In this document: piece after piece, positions 48,600 through 62,121 of the stretch
Layout: each line of letters begins with the position of its first letter
Position numbering within the stretch: position 1 is the first letter of the stretch
Assembly: GCF_031755915.1 (NCBI RefSeq)
Contig: NC_083387.1
Coordinates: forward strand, 10,313,001 to 10,377,000
Source: Ziziphus jujuba
Taxonomy: Eukaryota > Streptophyta > Magnoliopsida > Rosales > Rhamnaceae
Direction of reading: 5' to 3'
Length of the DNA stretch: 64,000 nt
Program-made: the position numbers and the translations under genes
Notes under the pieces: model-generated
Seen by the model: only the letters and a program-made list of their open reading frames with translations
Database searches by the model: none
What the model was told of the DNA's origin: nothing

Positions 48600-48964
48600 T
48601 TGCAGCTTATCTTAATCCTCCAAATGACAAAATCACCAAACAATTCCTGCATTTCTTCCACCGTTTTGGCCTTCGTCTCAGGGAGCATTACGTAAAAGAA
48701 CACCCAAGGCATCAGTGCAAATCCAGCGAAGAGAAAGGTCTCACCTGTTGTCATGACGTTGTCTAAGACTAGCTCGGTTTCGCTTAGTCGACCTTGCATG
48801 ACCAGCCATTGAGGCGACTCCGGCATGGCTAAGATCCTGACGATGAGGAAAATGGAAGGGATTGCTCTGGCACCGAGCATAAGTACCCAAGCTAAGTAAT
48901 CCGGAAGCTTGGAAAATGAATAGGCTAATATGTATCCAAGCGGTAACCCTACGTTCATGAATAC
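48600..48964 (-). pseudogene. truncated polyol transporter paralogue with internal deletion
   Basis: It corresponds to the last exon of the intact polyol transporter 3.4 kb away. It begins after a CAACAG acceptor with VFMNVGLPLGYILAYSFSKL, where the intact gene has VFINSGVLLGYVSNYAF. It keeps the family motif PESPQWLVMQGRLSE. After LVLDNV the frame jumps to TTGETFLFAGFALMPWVFFY and the C-terminal motif LPETKAKTVEEMQELFG, losing roughly 210 residues that contain the second half of the transporter helices, yet staying in frame. Exons 1 and 2 are absent. The open frame then runs on into the inverted-repeat arm and stops at 48497. It is non-functional as a transporter. It looks like a tandem duplicate that decayed. 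Confidence 0.85.
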
Positions 48965-49984
48965 CTGTTGCAAAACAAAAATATCAACTCTTAGGCTAAA
49001 AGCATTAGACATATATTTTAACATATGTTAAATTAATCACTTATTTCTTAAATGTTTTACTTATTTATATTTAACACACGTTAAATTTTATTATTTTATC
49101 ATAATTAATTATATTTTTAATTAAATATATCAATAATATTAAATTCAATTTTATTTAAATAATTTTCTTGAAAAAATTAAAAAATTAAAAAATAATAAAA
49201 TATTTAACCTGACCAAATTGACCTGAATTCAAAAACAAAAAATAATCGGTTTTATTTGATATGGTCGTTGTATGGTTTGGTTTGGTTCAGCGTGCTAAAA
49301 AACCATGTTTGATTCAGTTCGATTTAAAAAAAAAAAAAAAAAAAAAAAAAGCCAACTAAAATCAAATCACGTTTACCTCGAAATGCAATACAAGCCATGC
49401 TTTAAATTATTATTATTATTATTATTACTGTGATTTATTTAATTATTATTTTTATTTCTTTTGATTGAAAAAGCCATGCTTTGGATTTACTAGCTGTACC
49501 TAGTTTACAATTGATACAGCAGGGGATAAGAACATAAATCCTCTAATATATATTCTTTGAATTGAAAATGTAAAAAGTTCTACCATTTCGGTAGTTCCCG
49601 AAGGGACAGCTGACGCTATAATATTTCTTTTTTCGAGGATGCATATATATATATATATGTATGTAATTGAAATTTTTTGTACCTATTTTTTTATTGTGTA
49701 AGGATTTTATATATGTACGTTAAAAAGATATGTTTTTGATGGGCTTAAAAGTTAAAACTACGTTAATGTTGTTTTTGGTTTTATTTATTTATTTATTTAT
49801 TTTTTATCGATAAAATGGATTTTATGAAGCAAAGAAGGTATCAAAACATTCGAGAATCAGGAGCTAGCCAACAGATCGAAGCCCCTGAATTCTGTATAAA
49901 AGAACAAATAACTGAGAAGGATTAAAACGCCCTGTTACATCATTAAAAACTACGTTAATGTTTGTTATTAAATGCGCATGCATA
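48965..49984. other. AT-rich spacer between pseudogene and hAT-like element
   Basis: It contains an A run near 49326-49350 and ATT repeats near 49409-49427. No remnant of transporter exons 1 or 2 and no other gene was recognised. Confidence 0.6.
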
Positions 49985-50087
49985 CAGAGGGCCGTCTGAA
50001 CAACTTTTGAGGCCCCACGCAAAAAACAATATTTGGGGCCTAATTAAATATTATTTTTAATAAAATAGATTTTTTTTATTTAAAAAC

Positions 50088-50118
<31 letters not shown>

Positions 50119-51181
50119 TTTTAATTCAAAAGTTACTAATTAAATTTTTATGTTCAAGATTTGATAATAAATTTTTTTTAATAGATTAAACTACTAAATT
50201 GTTTAATAGTTGAACACAAATAAAATTTTATTAACTTTAATTTTGAAAAACTTATTTCCACTTAAGCTACATTAATAAAAATAATAATAAATTCATGCAT
50301 TGGAAAAACAAAATTATTTTTTTTATGAAGTTTAATATCTCAAGTGCTATTTTTATTTATAAATTTATTTTTTCTGTTAGATTTTTAGTTCTCCAAATAA
50401 ATCTAATCAATTTATTCGAATTAAAATATATATAAAAAAATGAAAGTGAAAACTAGAGAAACACGAAGTCTAGTTTTTTATGAATAGCAAGAACAATTAG
50501 TAAATAATTAAAATCATAAATTCATAAAAAATAAAAAAGTAAAATTAAAAATATTATAAGAATGGACAATATAAATTTATTAAAATCAATAATAACTCAC
50601 AAGTTACTTTTTTTTTTTTAGAGTCATCTAGATCAAAATTGTAAATTGTATAGGTTGGATATCAAAATTACATTAATATGAAAGATAAGTGAATAAGAAA
50701 GGATAAAAATAAATAAGCGAGGTAAGAAAAAAGTATAAACAAATTAGAAAAAGTGTATAAATAAATAAAATATTTAACATATTTTTTTCTCTTTTTTATC
50801 ATTAAAATATAATCAATTATAAAATATAAAATGTTTAATTGAACTTAATCGGTATTATTTTGCAAAAATAAAAATAATTAAAGATAATTATCACAGTAAA
50901 TGATAAATTAAAATTCATTTAAAAAATAAATAATCAATTAAAAATAATTTTAAACTTTTTTTTAAGTTAAAATTCTTATATTTCGAAAATAAATTAATAA
51001 TTATATTCTATTTAATAAATACATATATGTATTATATATATTTATATATATATATATATATATATATGTAATTCTATCTAATAAACATATGTATATATTA
51101 TATACATCAAATCATTTTTGGGCCCCAATAAATAGACCCTAGGCATAAGCCTTAGTAGCCTATGCCTTAATCTGGCCTGTG
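49985..51181. mobile_element. decayed hAT-like element, 1.2 kb
   Basis: The left end begins CAGAGGGCCGTC, followed by TTTTGAGGCCCCACGC and TTTGGGGCC. The right end, complemented, begins CACAGGCCAGATT and also carries GGGGCCC. Flanking 8-mers are catgcata (49977-49984) and tatacata (51182-51189), matching at 6 of 8 positions. The inside is AT-rich with no transposase. GGCC-rich ends of this kind are common in plant hAT relics, but the match is imperfect. Confidence 0.4.
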
Positions 51182-51189
51182 TATACATA

Positions 51190-52366
51190 TAACTAACACT
51201 CAACAGATTAAATAGTAATTTATATTTTGATTTATTTTTCCCTTATGCATCTCGTTGGAACACCTAAAGAATGCCAATATGGTAACAAATTACTTGTAAC
51301 AAATTATTTCGTTACAAGTACTACTTTGTAACAAACTACTTGGCTGCACAAAAACAATATTTTTGAATTTTTAGAAGGGAATTAAAAATTGTGCACAGAA
51401 TTTAAGTTGGGCCAAATGAAAGAGACAATACATTGGACCACCACTAAATTATTTTTATGCATGTAAATATCATTTTAAATAGAAAAGAAAAAATGGAGCC
51501 TTTAAAAATCAAATAAAACGAAATGGAAGTGAGAAGAAAGAAGGAAAAGCAAATGTGATACCCCTTTTTCTACATCTGCATTGTAAGTAATCAAATTCCA
51601 AGCAGTTTACCCTCTGGATGAACAACTTGTTCAAAGAGATACGCAATCTATTTTTTCTCGTCCTGTATAATATGAAAGGGAAAAAAAGTACAAAAATGAG
51701 ATGCATCCAAAAAAACACTAAATAATTAGCCATCACCAAAATCCAAGCACAGTAAACTTTTTTCCACTGTTTACTTTCTATCACTAATTATTGCAGCTCA
51801 GTACATGTCCGTTTTCAGGTTTCGTCCAATTCAGAATCTACAGGTTTCATAGCACAAGTGAATACCAACTAAGCTGTCTTTAAAAGGACAATTTTCTTGT
51901 GTTGTTCACAGCTAATTAACAAATACGACTCTATTTTATGAACCATTTCCATGGCTATATATATAACATGTAAGTCTGCGGAGAAACATTAATTCTAGCT
52001 AGGACATTTTTGTGGACATTATTAATTATTAATTTCAAGTTAGATTAAAGCATTTTATATCCTTTTATTCCCTTTACACTTTTAGATTCCGAAATTTTAA
52101 AGGTAATGATAATATGAAACAAAAACAAAATGTAAAAAAAGGGAACAAACTATACATTACACAAAGTTATCATCATAATTCATTAACTTTTGTTTTTCTT
52201 CATAGCATATAATAATTTGGCTTCTCTCATCATTGTTTTGGAACAGCTACTCTATTAGTTCCAAACATTTTTTTTTTTTCATGATTTATCTAAAACTTAA
52301 ACCTAATATATATATGTGTGTATATATTTATATATAGATTTCCAATTCCAAGTACATAAAACTAAA
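51190..52366. other. intergenic DNA downstream of the PLT5-type gene
   Basis: It includes a short local repeat of TGTAACAAATTACTT-like motifs at 51281-51342. The 3' untranslated region of the minus-strand transporter should lie just below 52367. No other gene was recognised. Confidence 0.6.
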
Positions 52367-53587
52367 TTACCCCTGGGTCCTTAACTGTATCTGAGCGTTG
52401 GTATTGACATCACTACCCTTGGTTTCCTTGGTCTTGTTGCTTTTCAGCATGGCATTTGCCGACCTCCACTTATGGAATTTACCAAAAAGGACCTCCATAT
52501 CTTCAAGGGTTCTACCCTGTGTTTCCGGTAGCATCGTAAAAAAGAACACCCAAGAAACAGTTGCAATTCCCGCGAAAAGAAAGAAGGCCCCACCAATCGT
52601 GATCGCTTTGTACAGCGAGATAAAAGTCATCGATATGACCCCACTCACCACCCTATTCATTGCCGTTCCCATACTCGTACCCTGAGCTCGCAGCTTCAAC
52701 GGGAAGATCTCAGAGCTGTAAACCCAGGCGATGGGACCCATTCCGATGGAGAAGGACGCGACGAAGGCTAACACCATGGCGATGCAAATGGCCACCGCCC
52801 ACGTGAGCTTCTCGTGCGAGTGATCGATGATCGTGAGGGTCACTCCAAGGGTCGCGAGTGAGAAGATCATACCCGCCACGCTACTTAGAAGCAACGGACG
52901 CCGTCCGATCCTATCGAGCAAGAACGTGGCGACCAAGATGAAAATGGTCTTGGCAAATCCAACGGCCATGGTCGCAAGAAGCTTATCGTTGTCGGATTTG
53001 ATCCCAGCCTTCTCGAAGATTTCAGGACTGTACAAAACGACGGCGTCTATACCCGATGCCTGTTGGAAGAAATGTATACCAACGGCTGCGATTAAGATAT
53101 GGCGAACGGCGGGTGTGGGATGAAGGAGCAATTCCTTCCATACGCCTTCACCGTGACTATGTTTGGTGACCTGAACGACGTCGTCCGTGCAGTGCTCAGG
53201 AATCCCAGCGGCTTCTTTGATGTCGGCTAGTCTAATCTGAGCCTCCTCTTTGGAATCTGAGGTTTTGTCAAGGACTCGCTTGGCGTCGCCCAGCCGACCT
53301 TGCATGACGAGCCAACGTGGTGACTCAGGCATGGCTAACACGCCGACGCCTAATATAACTGAAGGAATCGCGCCCACTCCTAACATGAACCGCCATCCCA
53401 AGTTTCTTGGTAGCTTAGAGAAAGCGTAGTTTGATACGTAACCAAGTAATACCCCAGAGTTGATGAACACCTATAACATCCAAAATCACTCCATCACTAT
53501 TTTAATTATACGTGGATGTAAGTATATACAATAAAATTTTTTCTTTATTATTTCTTAGACCACTACGCCTAATAGAATACAATTTTA

Positions 53588-53626
<39 letters not shown>

Positions 53627-54277
53627 TACCTCTGGAAATGAGGTGAAGAAGCCCCGAGACGAAGCCGGAGAAACTTCGGCTGTGTATACAGGAGCAATCA
53701 TGAGGGCATAGCCGACGCCGATACCGGCTACGAAGCGGCCGAACATGAGGAAAGTGTAATTGGTGGCGAAACCCATGAGAATAGCACCAGAGAAAAATAT
53801 GGCACCCGCAAGAACAATGGTGTAGCGGCGGCCGATCCAGTCGGAAGTTCTTCCAGCGACGAAGGAACCGATGAGGGAGTAAAGGTTGATAATACCCGCA
53901 AGGATTTCCATTTCGACTTCGGTACATTTGAGGTCATCTTTGATGTACATAATTGCTCCACTCATTACACCGATATCTGCAATAATTAAATACAAAAAAA
54001 AAAAAAAAATGACAAAAAGAAAAATGAAAAAAGAGCACACAAACTGGTCAATTCAGTCCACTAATGGCATTGCGAAAGATGCCAATATCATGGTGAACTA
54101 CTAGAGTACTGCTTACTCACCGTAACCAAGTAAGATGGAAGTCATAGAAGCTAAAATAGCACAAGCAAACGCAAACTTGTTCCGCTTAGGCTTCTTTTGA
54201 GGATCGAAATCTGCTAGACTTGTCTGGGGAGGGTGGGCGCGGGAAATTCCATTAGTTTCGACTTTCCGGTCAGCCAT
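52367..54277 (-). CDS. PLT5: polyol/monosaccharide transporter, PLT5 type, three exons
   Basis: Exons on the minus strand are 54121-54277, 53630-53976 and 52367-53470. All junctions are GT-AG and in frame, giving 535 residues, the usual size for plant polyol transporters. These are proton symporters of the major facilitator superfamily that move sorbitol, mannitol, inositol and related sugars across the plasma membrane. Family landmarks are ILLGYDIGVMSGA in helix 1, DWIGRRYTIV in the first loop, PESPRWLVMQGRLGDAKRVL after helix 6, the segment IHFFQQASGIDAVVLYSPEI in helix 7, LDRIGRRPLLL in the corresponding second-half loop, and LPETQGRTLEDME after helix 12. Both termini are hydrophilic and probably cytosolic. 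Introns of about 144 and 159 bp interrupt codon D in helix 1 and the PEVFIN motif. The gene is intact, with a decayed paralogue downstream. The transported substrate cannot be told from sequence. Confidence 0.94.
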
Positions 54278-54290
54278 CGCTGCCGGGAAA

Positions 54291-54294
<4 letters not shown>

Positions 54295-54337
<43 letters not shown>
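54295..54337 (-). repeat. (GA)n microsatellite in the transporter 5' leader
   Basis: About 21 AG units lie 18 bases upstream of the transporter ATG, between it and the predicted TATA box, so the repeat (CT-rich on the coding strand) should be in the transcribed leader. Confidence 0.9.
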
Positions 54338-54340
<3 letters not shown>

Positions 54341-54452
54341 TGTAGGTATATATATATTTCTGGATTGAGAGAGAGGAAGAGAGGGATTTAGATGTCCATG
54401 GAAACAGGAAGTGGATGGGTTTTTAGTAGTGCTGTTTCAGCATGGGACAAAA

Positions 54453-54461
54453 CTTATATAG
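54453..54461 (-). promoter_or_regulatory. TATA box of the PLT5-type gene
   Basis: On the minus strand CTATATAAG lies about 175 bp before the ATG. Transcription would begin about 30 bases further, near 54425, giving a leader of about 150 bases. Confidence 0.6.
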
Positions 54462-57318
54462 AACAATGAAAGGGGCTTACATCATTATTTGGACCAGTCA
54501 CTACTCACCCCAGAAAATAGCTCCCTCCATAGCTTTTTCTTATTATTATTATTATTATTTTTTGGTTTCATTTTCATTTTCATTGTCTTTTCTCTCTATT
54601 TATTATTATTTTTTTATTCTTTTCTTTAGTTAAAAAGACAAAAGAAACCACCAGCTGCTCTAGCTATGCACATCTATTAAAATTTCAAGTTTTCAATTGT
54701 AATTTCGAAGGTCAATATATATATATATATATAATTTTTTTTTTGGTAAGTGTTTCGAAGGTCAATATTAATTATATATGCGTCCATTTTGTAAGAGAAA
54801 TAAAAAAAATAAAAGCTAAAATTTAAAAGTGTTCAAATATTACAATTTTTCAAAAGGGGTACTTATATTTTACGCCTCTCAACTATATTAGTTTTGCACA
54901 TGTAATCCCAACTACAGCATCCCAATATATTGTCTCTTAAAGTATTAATTTTCTGTTACCTTATTTTAATCTTAGTTTTCAATAAATTTGATAACGTTAA
55001 ACATATGTATTGGTCAAAAAGTAAATAAAATGTAATAAAACAGTTTTTCAACAGACTTACATGAATTTTTTTAATTTCACCAAATTCATCCGTCAATGTA
55101 TTGTGAGGAATTTAATAGTATAAAAGGCAAAAATTATATAATGCTTTTACCAAAAGAAAATTATGTAATAAAATGTAGCTATCCCTTTTCAAAATATATA
55201 TCCAAACAACATTTGTAAGTAATTAAATATATATGAAAAGGAAATAATGGCCGGTTGGATCCTAATAAAATAATAGAAATAATGAAATAAAATAATAAGA
55301 ATAGTTTATAAATATAGCTAAGTCATGAAAATTATGCAGCCACACAATGTCTGATAATGTGGTCGCCAGCCAGCAACCGTAAGAGGAAAACAGAAAGATT
55401 ATTGATGCAAATTAGCCTTGTGGCCCTTTGAAAATGACACAATCTTACACTGTTTTTGGCTCAACCACGGTTCAACATCTTTTGTCTTTGCATGGCATTT
55501 TCTTTGCGTTTCCTTTACCAGATACTACGTTCACTGTTTTAATTGAGAGCGAAAGTTGTAAATTTTTCTGTACAACACATGACATTATGGGTTTTCACTT
55601 TGAACTTGATTCTTCAAGGGTTAATTTGACATTAATTGCTATATTATATTTTTCTTCTTTCATTTTACTTTAGATTCCACCTGAACCTGCTTATTATGTG
55701 GGAAATATTAATATTGGAAATAAGCGCTTTGAGGGGTCAATTAATAAATAAAACAATGTTTTAGTTTCTAAATACATTATTTTCCAGGTCTACGTCTTTA
55801 CCTTCCACAGAATTAATTGAAGAGAATCATGGGTGCTGATAGGTTTATACATGCGATGCCCAATCTGCACTGCATTGTATATATTTGCACACATTTCTTT
55901 GTTACTTTTACTTTTCTGGAAGAACTAGGTAAAATAAAACTTTTTTTTTTTTCTTAGATCAATTATTATATATGCATTTGGGAATAATACACATAATAAA
56001 GAGAAACGATTTGTAACCTAAAGTTGTGATTTCCAAATGACAGCCCTGCTTTCCCTACCCCTAGAAGAGAGCCAGTCAGCAATTGAAGTTTTTCATAAAA
56101 AAGAAAAAAGGTCAATAGTTGAAGTTCTCGACGGCAATAATTATTTTAGGACAACGTAATTTTCACTTGCTACTTTCTATCTTTGTTTATCTTTTTTTTT
56201 TTTTTTGATTTTTCATATTTGATTACTTTATATTCCTTATATATTTTAAGATGGTAATTAATATTCTCGACCCAACCGCAATTAAGAACGATATACATGC
56301 ATCAAGGTGGTAGAAGTTCAAATCTAAGACCTCTATCCGTGGTCAAAATAATAATAATAATATATAATAACAGTAAGATCTCTCCCAAGTTTTTTTTTTA
56401 ATTATTATTATTATTATTATTTAAAAAAAAAATCCTCTTTTCATATTGTTTGCAATGTGATAGAAACTAATTAATTAATATGATGGCTTGGAGTAAAAAA
56501 ATTAACAGTACTAGAGGTAATAACTAAAGTGCTATGTATAGACTTTTACTATTTATCATTGGTGATGATGATCATGATGGATCATTGTTAATATGACAAT
56601 TGTTAGTTTATTATATTTAATTATGCATTAATTTTTTATTTTAAAAATCTAATTGGAAAAAATAAAAATTTTAATTTATATTGCCAAATAATATATGAAT
56701 TCTATTTATGATAGTTATTAATAATATCAAGTAACATATATATATATATATATATAGCAATTAGTTATAATCCTAAGTTAACGGGGCTAAATTGGGCTTG
56801 CGAAAGAAAATGAAGACAGAAATATAAAATTTCTTAAATCAACCATACTATAAGTCTAGTTCATTCATGCATGTTTATATAATTTTGGCATTATATGTCT
56901 TTACCATAAGGAAAATATAAATGCATAATGCTTAATTATTATTATTATTATTTTTTTAAACTGGGATTCATTGAAACAAAAAAATCCGATTACAATAAAT
57001 CTAGACTCAGAAAACTTTGCACATACATTCTCCTAGATCATGCAATCAACACACACTAAATTGCTTCTTTGCTATATATATTTTATTGACAAAGAATAGT
57101 AGATAAATGGTCACATCACATTTCAATATTATTAGCGCATCGAATATTCTATCATACCTAGAATATCGATTCAAAGACAAAAAACTTGTAGAATAAATTA
57201 CTAGTATTACTCGAATTCAATGGCTGCATTCAACGTTTTGAGAGAAAAATATATTAATGAACCCATTCATCTTAATAATTGATTAGTATTTATCCAAACA
57301 TTAATATATAGTTTATGC

Positions 57319-57363
<45 letters not shown>
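57319..57363. repeat. (TAA)n microsatellite
   Basis: About 15 uninterrupted trinucleotide units, likely polymorphic. Confidence 0.95.
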
Positions 57364-57364
<1 letters not shown>

Positions 57365-57830
57365 TAGCTTGAAAAGTAGGTAGAATGGCAGCCCCCTAGT
57401 AATTAATATTTACTGAATAGTGAAACTATGCTGCATTTAATTGGTAAAATCACCATCTCTTATTGAAAGAATGTTTGGTTTATATATAGTTATATGCTCC
57501 TCTTTAAGCTTAATTCAATTAATAATATTGTCTAAAGTAGTTTACCTCAAGATTAAAGGTAGTTGTAACTAGTATTTTCTAGAATTTTTTTTTTTAAAAT
57601 TTACAATTTTTTATTTTTGGTAGACTCTCTGTAGAAGAATAGATTAATAAAAGAAAATTTCATGACGGTTTTGGGATCATTGGGTTAATCAAAGTTTTAG
57701 ACCCCAAAATAAAATGTAGAATCACTTTTTGTTTTCTTAAGCATTTCAAACTAAACAATAATGGATAGGCTGAATAACCAAATTATGACTCAAATTGAAC
57801 GAAAAATAAGAAATTGAAGAATATATACCT

Positions 57831-57862
<32 letters not shown>

Positions 57863-58983
57863 GTATATATATATATATATGTATTTTTTTTTTCTCTCTT
57901 TTTGGTTAATTTTGGATTTTTTTACTAAATGGTAAAGGAGCAGAGAAAGGAAGGTCCAAAATGATGAAATAGGAAGAACCAAAGAGGAGCTTGGCCTAGG
58001 CTTGATTTGGAAATCAATAAAATATAGGAGGACCAAGGGCACGTCTCATGAAAATTAACATTTTTCCCCCCCTTTTTGGCATTCGATCAAAACTTCGAAA
58101 ATTAAAATAAAATAGTAATATTGATGCCGGAAAAGAAGGAAATTTCAAAGGAAATATTTAAAAGACATGGAAGGTCAAAATAGATAAATACACATATAAA
58201 TAGCAATTTTCTTTACATATATTTATATATTATATATATAAAGGGGAGAGGGGATCAAAAAATACAAAAGTTACTTTATTGGTAAACTTTGCTTATAATG
58301 TATTCGATCGAGTATCACATGCACGCAAGCTTTCTGATAAATAAAGGTTTATCTATTTTTTATCAAACATTAAAAGATATCAATAATACTTCAATTTAAA
58401 TAAATCTTATTGGATTGTTCTTAGAAAAAAATAACTAGCCAGAAAATCAAAATATATTACTTCAACAGATTTAAATAATCAGCCGTTGGTTTTACCACAC
58501 ACAGTTCGATATTGCTTATGTTGGTAGATATAAAATAATGTTAACTAGTTATGTATATAAATATATATTTTCCAATATTTAGCCAAAAAAAAATTAGCTG
58601 TACTCATTCTTCATCCAAGGAAAACAAGAAAACTGCAGAGTCCAGAAAATAACAACAACAAATAAATAAATCAAAGATTATGCAGATTGCAGAGTTACAC
58701 AAAATTTGAGAATTTTGCGTTAATAGTGTCATCCTCCTGAGTAATATGTATTGTTACGTATTAAATTATTTTTCATACAAAAAATGAAATTTATCTTTTC
58801 GTTTTGCATGATAAAAACAAATACAGAAGAAATTTCCCTCTGTTTTTGAGTCAATAGGTAACTCAACTAAAGACATAAGTACAAAATGGGGTGGAATTTA
58901 TTCCAAAGAGTTTTTGATTTTTTTAATTTGTCCAAATGTGGTGCGAAAGTTCAGAGTTCAGACTACAACCTTGGGTTTGTTTC

Positions 58984-59017
<34 letters not shown>

Positions 59018-60920
59018 AGACTACTACCTTGGGTATCAAAATCTAGGACTGGCCCACTTTGAGCTTTTCATATTATGTTAAGTGACACTTTGCGCCTTCT
59101 CGTCACAAGTTGCAACTTTTTTTTTGGCTGAATACTGGGATTTAATTGAAAACAAAAAGAGAGGCCAAGCAAAGGCCCGATTCAGATTGCAACTTGCTCA
59201 CCTTCATTTCGATTTTTATAGAAATATATATATATATATATATATACATATATTTTTTATTATTATTATTTGATAATTTATAACATTTTTATCATGAAAA
59301 AGTTCATATAACAACTATAAGATACAGCTGGGTCAAAGGTTCATATACCAACAATTTTGATTCCTTTGTTAATGGGTATTTAAACAAAATGTTAATGTTT
59401 TCTCTTATTTGGAAAAGTTATGGTATTTTTCTTTTTTCTTTTTTCTTTTTTTTAAAGGATAGTATAACGTATTAATCACTAAGAATTTCGTATAACGACA
59501 CAAAATAAATAGCATTAATCATTTCTTAAGCACATATCTTTTCTTGAGTGATTTTAAAGTGGATATCTAATTACCACTATAATTAATTGTTCTCTCAAAG
59601 AGTCGAAGATGCTTGTATTTTGATATTCTGATTATTTCTAATAGCTTTTATTCATAGATCTATTTAAAGACATAATATTATAATTATAACTTAAGTAGGA
59701 ACAGAAGAAACCTGAGTTCGAACCAAAATAACAGTTTAAATTAAAAAATAACAATAAATAAATCTCTCAAAGTCCATAAATAAGATATCTTTGAGCTTAA
59801 ATTTAAAATCTACGCACTCACTCGCAATCCACAGTCATCGATTATGACTTTAAACTTGTCATATTTTCTATCGTCTAGCTTCTTCGAATTGCAAAGTAAA
59901 AAAAAAAAAAAAAAGCTTAATCAAAATGATTAATTATAGGACAACAAGCTCTACGCTTGCAACGCAGATAATTGGCATTTTTATACAAAAAATTTATTGT
60001 TTATGCATGCAAACTCATGTGTGTATCCCCAGGAAACAAGCAAATTACATATATCAATGAGCAGACACTAAAATTAAATTAATCTTAAATTAGATTCATA
60101 TAATTAAGCATTTATTATTACAATTCGTACCTAATTTTTCCCAACAGTGCCAATTAAGTGAACGCCACGTGTTAACATGCACGTCACCGACCCAACTTTC
60201 GAAAAGATAGCAAAAGAAAAATCAGATGAGAACGAATTGACTTTGACAAAGAAATTAGCTAAGTCTTTCAAAGATAACATCTAATCGATAAAGTAAACTT
60301 AGAAAATTTCAGTCTGTTTCCTTAGGGAACTGTATATTAATTAAAGTGCACCGCTTGACTTGTTTGAGTAATCAAATTGACCCCAAGAGACAGAGTTGGT
60401 GGTGGACCGATTGGCTATTCTTATTATCGTAACTTTTAAGTTTGATGCCCCAAAGGGCAGGTTTCCAAAATTCTCTAGTGAAGACAAAATTTTATTTTGT
60501 CAATTTCAAATTATATATATACAGTCATTTTTACATCAAGAATTTATTTTATTAAAATATGAAAAGATAAACATTAATCTGTATTTTATAAAGTCGACAT
60601 ATCATGATTAAATTAAAATTTTATACATGTATATATATATATAAATATTACCTGTTTAATTAATTATTTAGTTCCTAGCTAGCAAGTTAGATGGCTTTAA
60701 ATTTTCTGCAGGCAGATTGATTCTGTGATTCTTTATGGTATTATTTAATTAATTTGTTTTTCTGTGATTCTTTCTAGTATTGTTTAATTAATATTTTTTT
60801 TATCACATTCTTGGTCAAGATTCTTTCCCTAGGGAAACAAATTCATTGGATCCGCAGCTTTTACATTGCGTTCACGTCAGAATTTAGATACTTGTTGTGA
60901 TATAAGATCATTGGCAATAT

Positions 60921-60924
<4 letters not shown>

Positions 60925-60951
<27 letters not shown>

Positions 60952-61008
60952 GTTGGTCGGGGGGGTGGGTTTTTTTTTTGTTGGTTGGGGGGGTGGGGGA
61001 GGGGGACA
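60925..61008 (+). repeat. T run followed by G-rich tract
   Basis: About 27 T are followed by two G clusters, GGGGGGGTGGG and GGGGGGGTGGGGGAGGGGG, separated by another T run. The spacing of G runs would allow a G-quadruplex. Confidence 0.85.
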
Positions 61009-62083
61009 TGCTGAGAACTACATGATCAAAGATCCCTTTAACAACCTTTTCTTTTTTTCTGATTAGTATATTCTGCGTTCCTCATATGTTACATTTTTAT
61101 CCATTAATTCGGCTTCCAAAAATTTTTATTTATATTTATTTTAACATACTAATTTTTTATTATTTGGTTGGATCGTTTGATATCTTAGTTATCCTCTTTC
61201 CATTTTATAATTTATTTATTTTTAGTAATGTTAATTATTTTATTTTTTAACCAGCTGATTTGGAACTTTAATTAGTGTTAGGACATGTTCATCATTAGAG
61301 ACCTCCTCCAATACATATATGAGGGGGGAAAAGTAGCAAAAGGGTTTATACCCACAAAAAGAAAAAAGAGATTTAATTAGCAAAATTTAAGGGTTTTACT
61401 TCGCAGAGTAATATTACAGAAACGACCATAAAAAAAAAAAAAAAATCAATTTGCTTTAGGGCAATATATATAATAAAATATGCTAACTTTTCTAGTAGTC
61501 CAAGGCCCAAAAAATTTGGACCTCCAATTAAAAGAAATGAAAAAGGAGGCTATGTTGTTTAACTATAGATTGCATATATCGTACCTATCATACATAATTG
61601 ATTAACTATCCCAATTTTTATTTTATTTTTATTCTTTTTTTTTTTTCCATGTAGTTGTGAACTCAAGAATTAAAAGCAAATTTTCAAAATCATGTGGTGA
61701 TATTTATTACATAAAGGGATTAAGTGATTTTATAGAGACATAGCTGGTTAAATACGGAACCACAAATATATATGTATAAATTATTTTATTTATTTAGAAA
61801 TATGGTGAAATTTTAAGTCTTTTTTTTTTTATATCACGAGAGAAATTCAGTTAAAAATATATGAATGGGAAGTTAATAAATTATATAATACATTATAAAT
61901 TAATAATATATGGATTTTAAATAAATATTAAAATCAGATATTTTTAAAAAATATAATTATTAGCAGCACATAATACTAATTTAATCTATTAAAAATTATA
62001 AATGATAAATAATTAAAATAGTAAAATAAAAAAAAATTCTATACATTTTTTATGTTGTAGCAAAGGTTAAAAAAAAGTAACGG

Positions 62084-62121
<38 letters not shown>

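Noticed and set aside
55428..55673. An 81-codon plus-strand frame
   Set aside because: No family resemblance and isolated in AT-rich DNA with no splice or promoter support.
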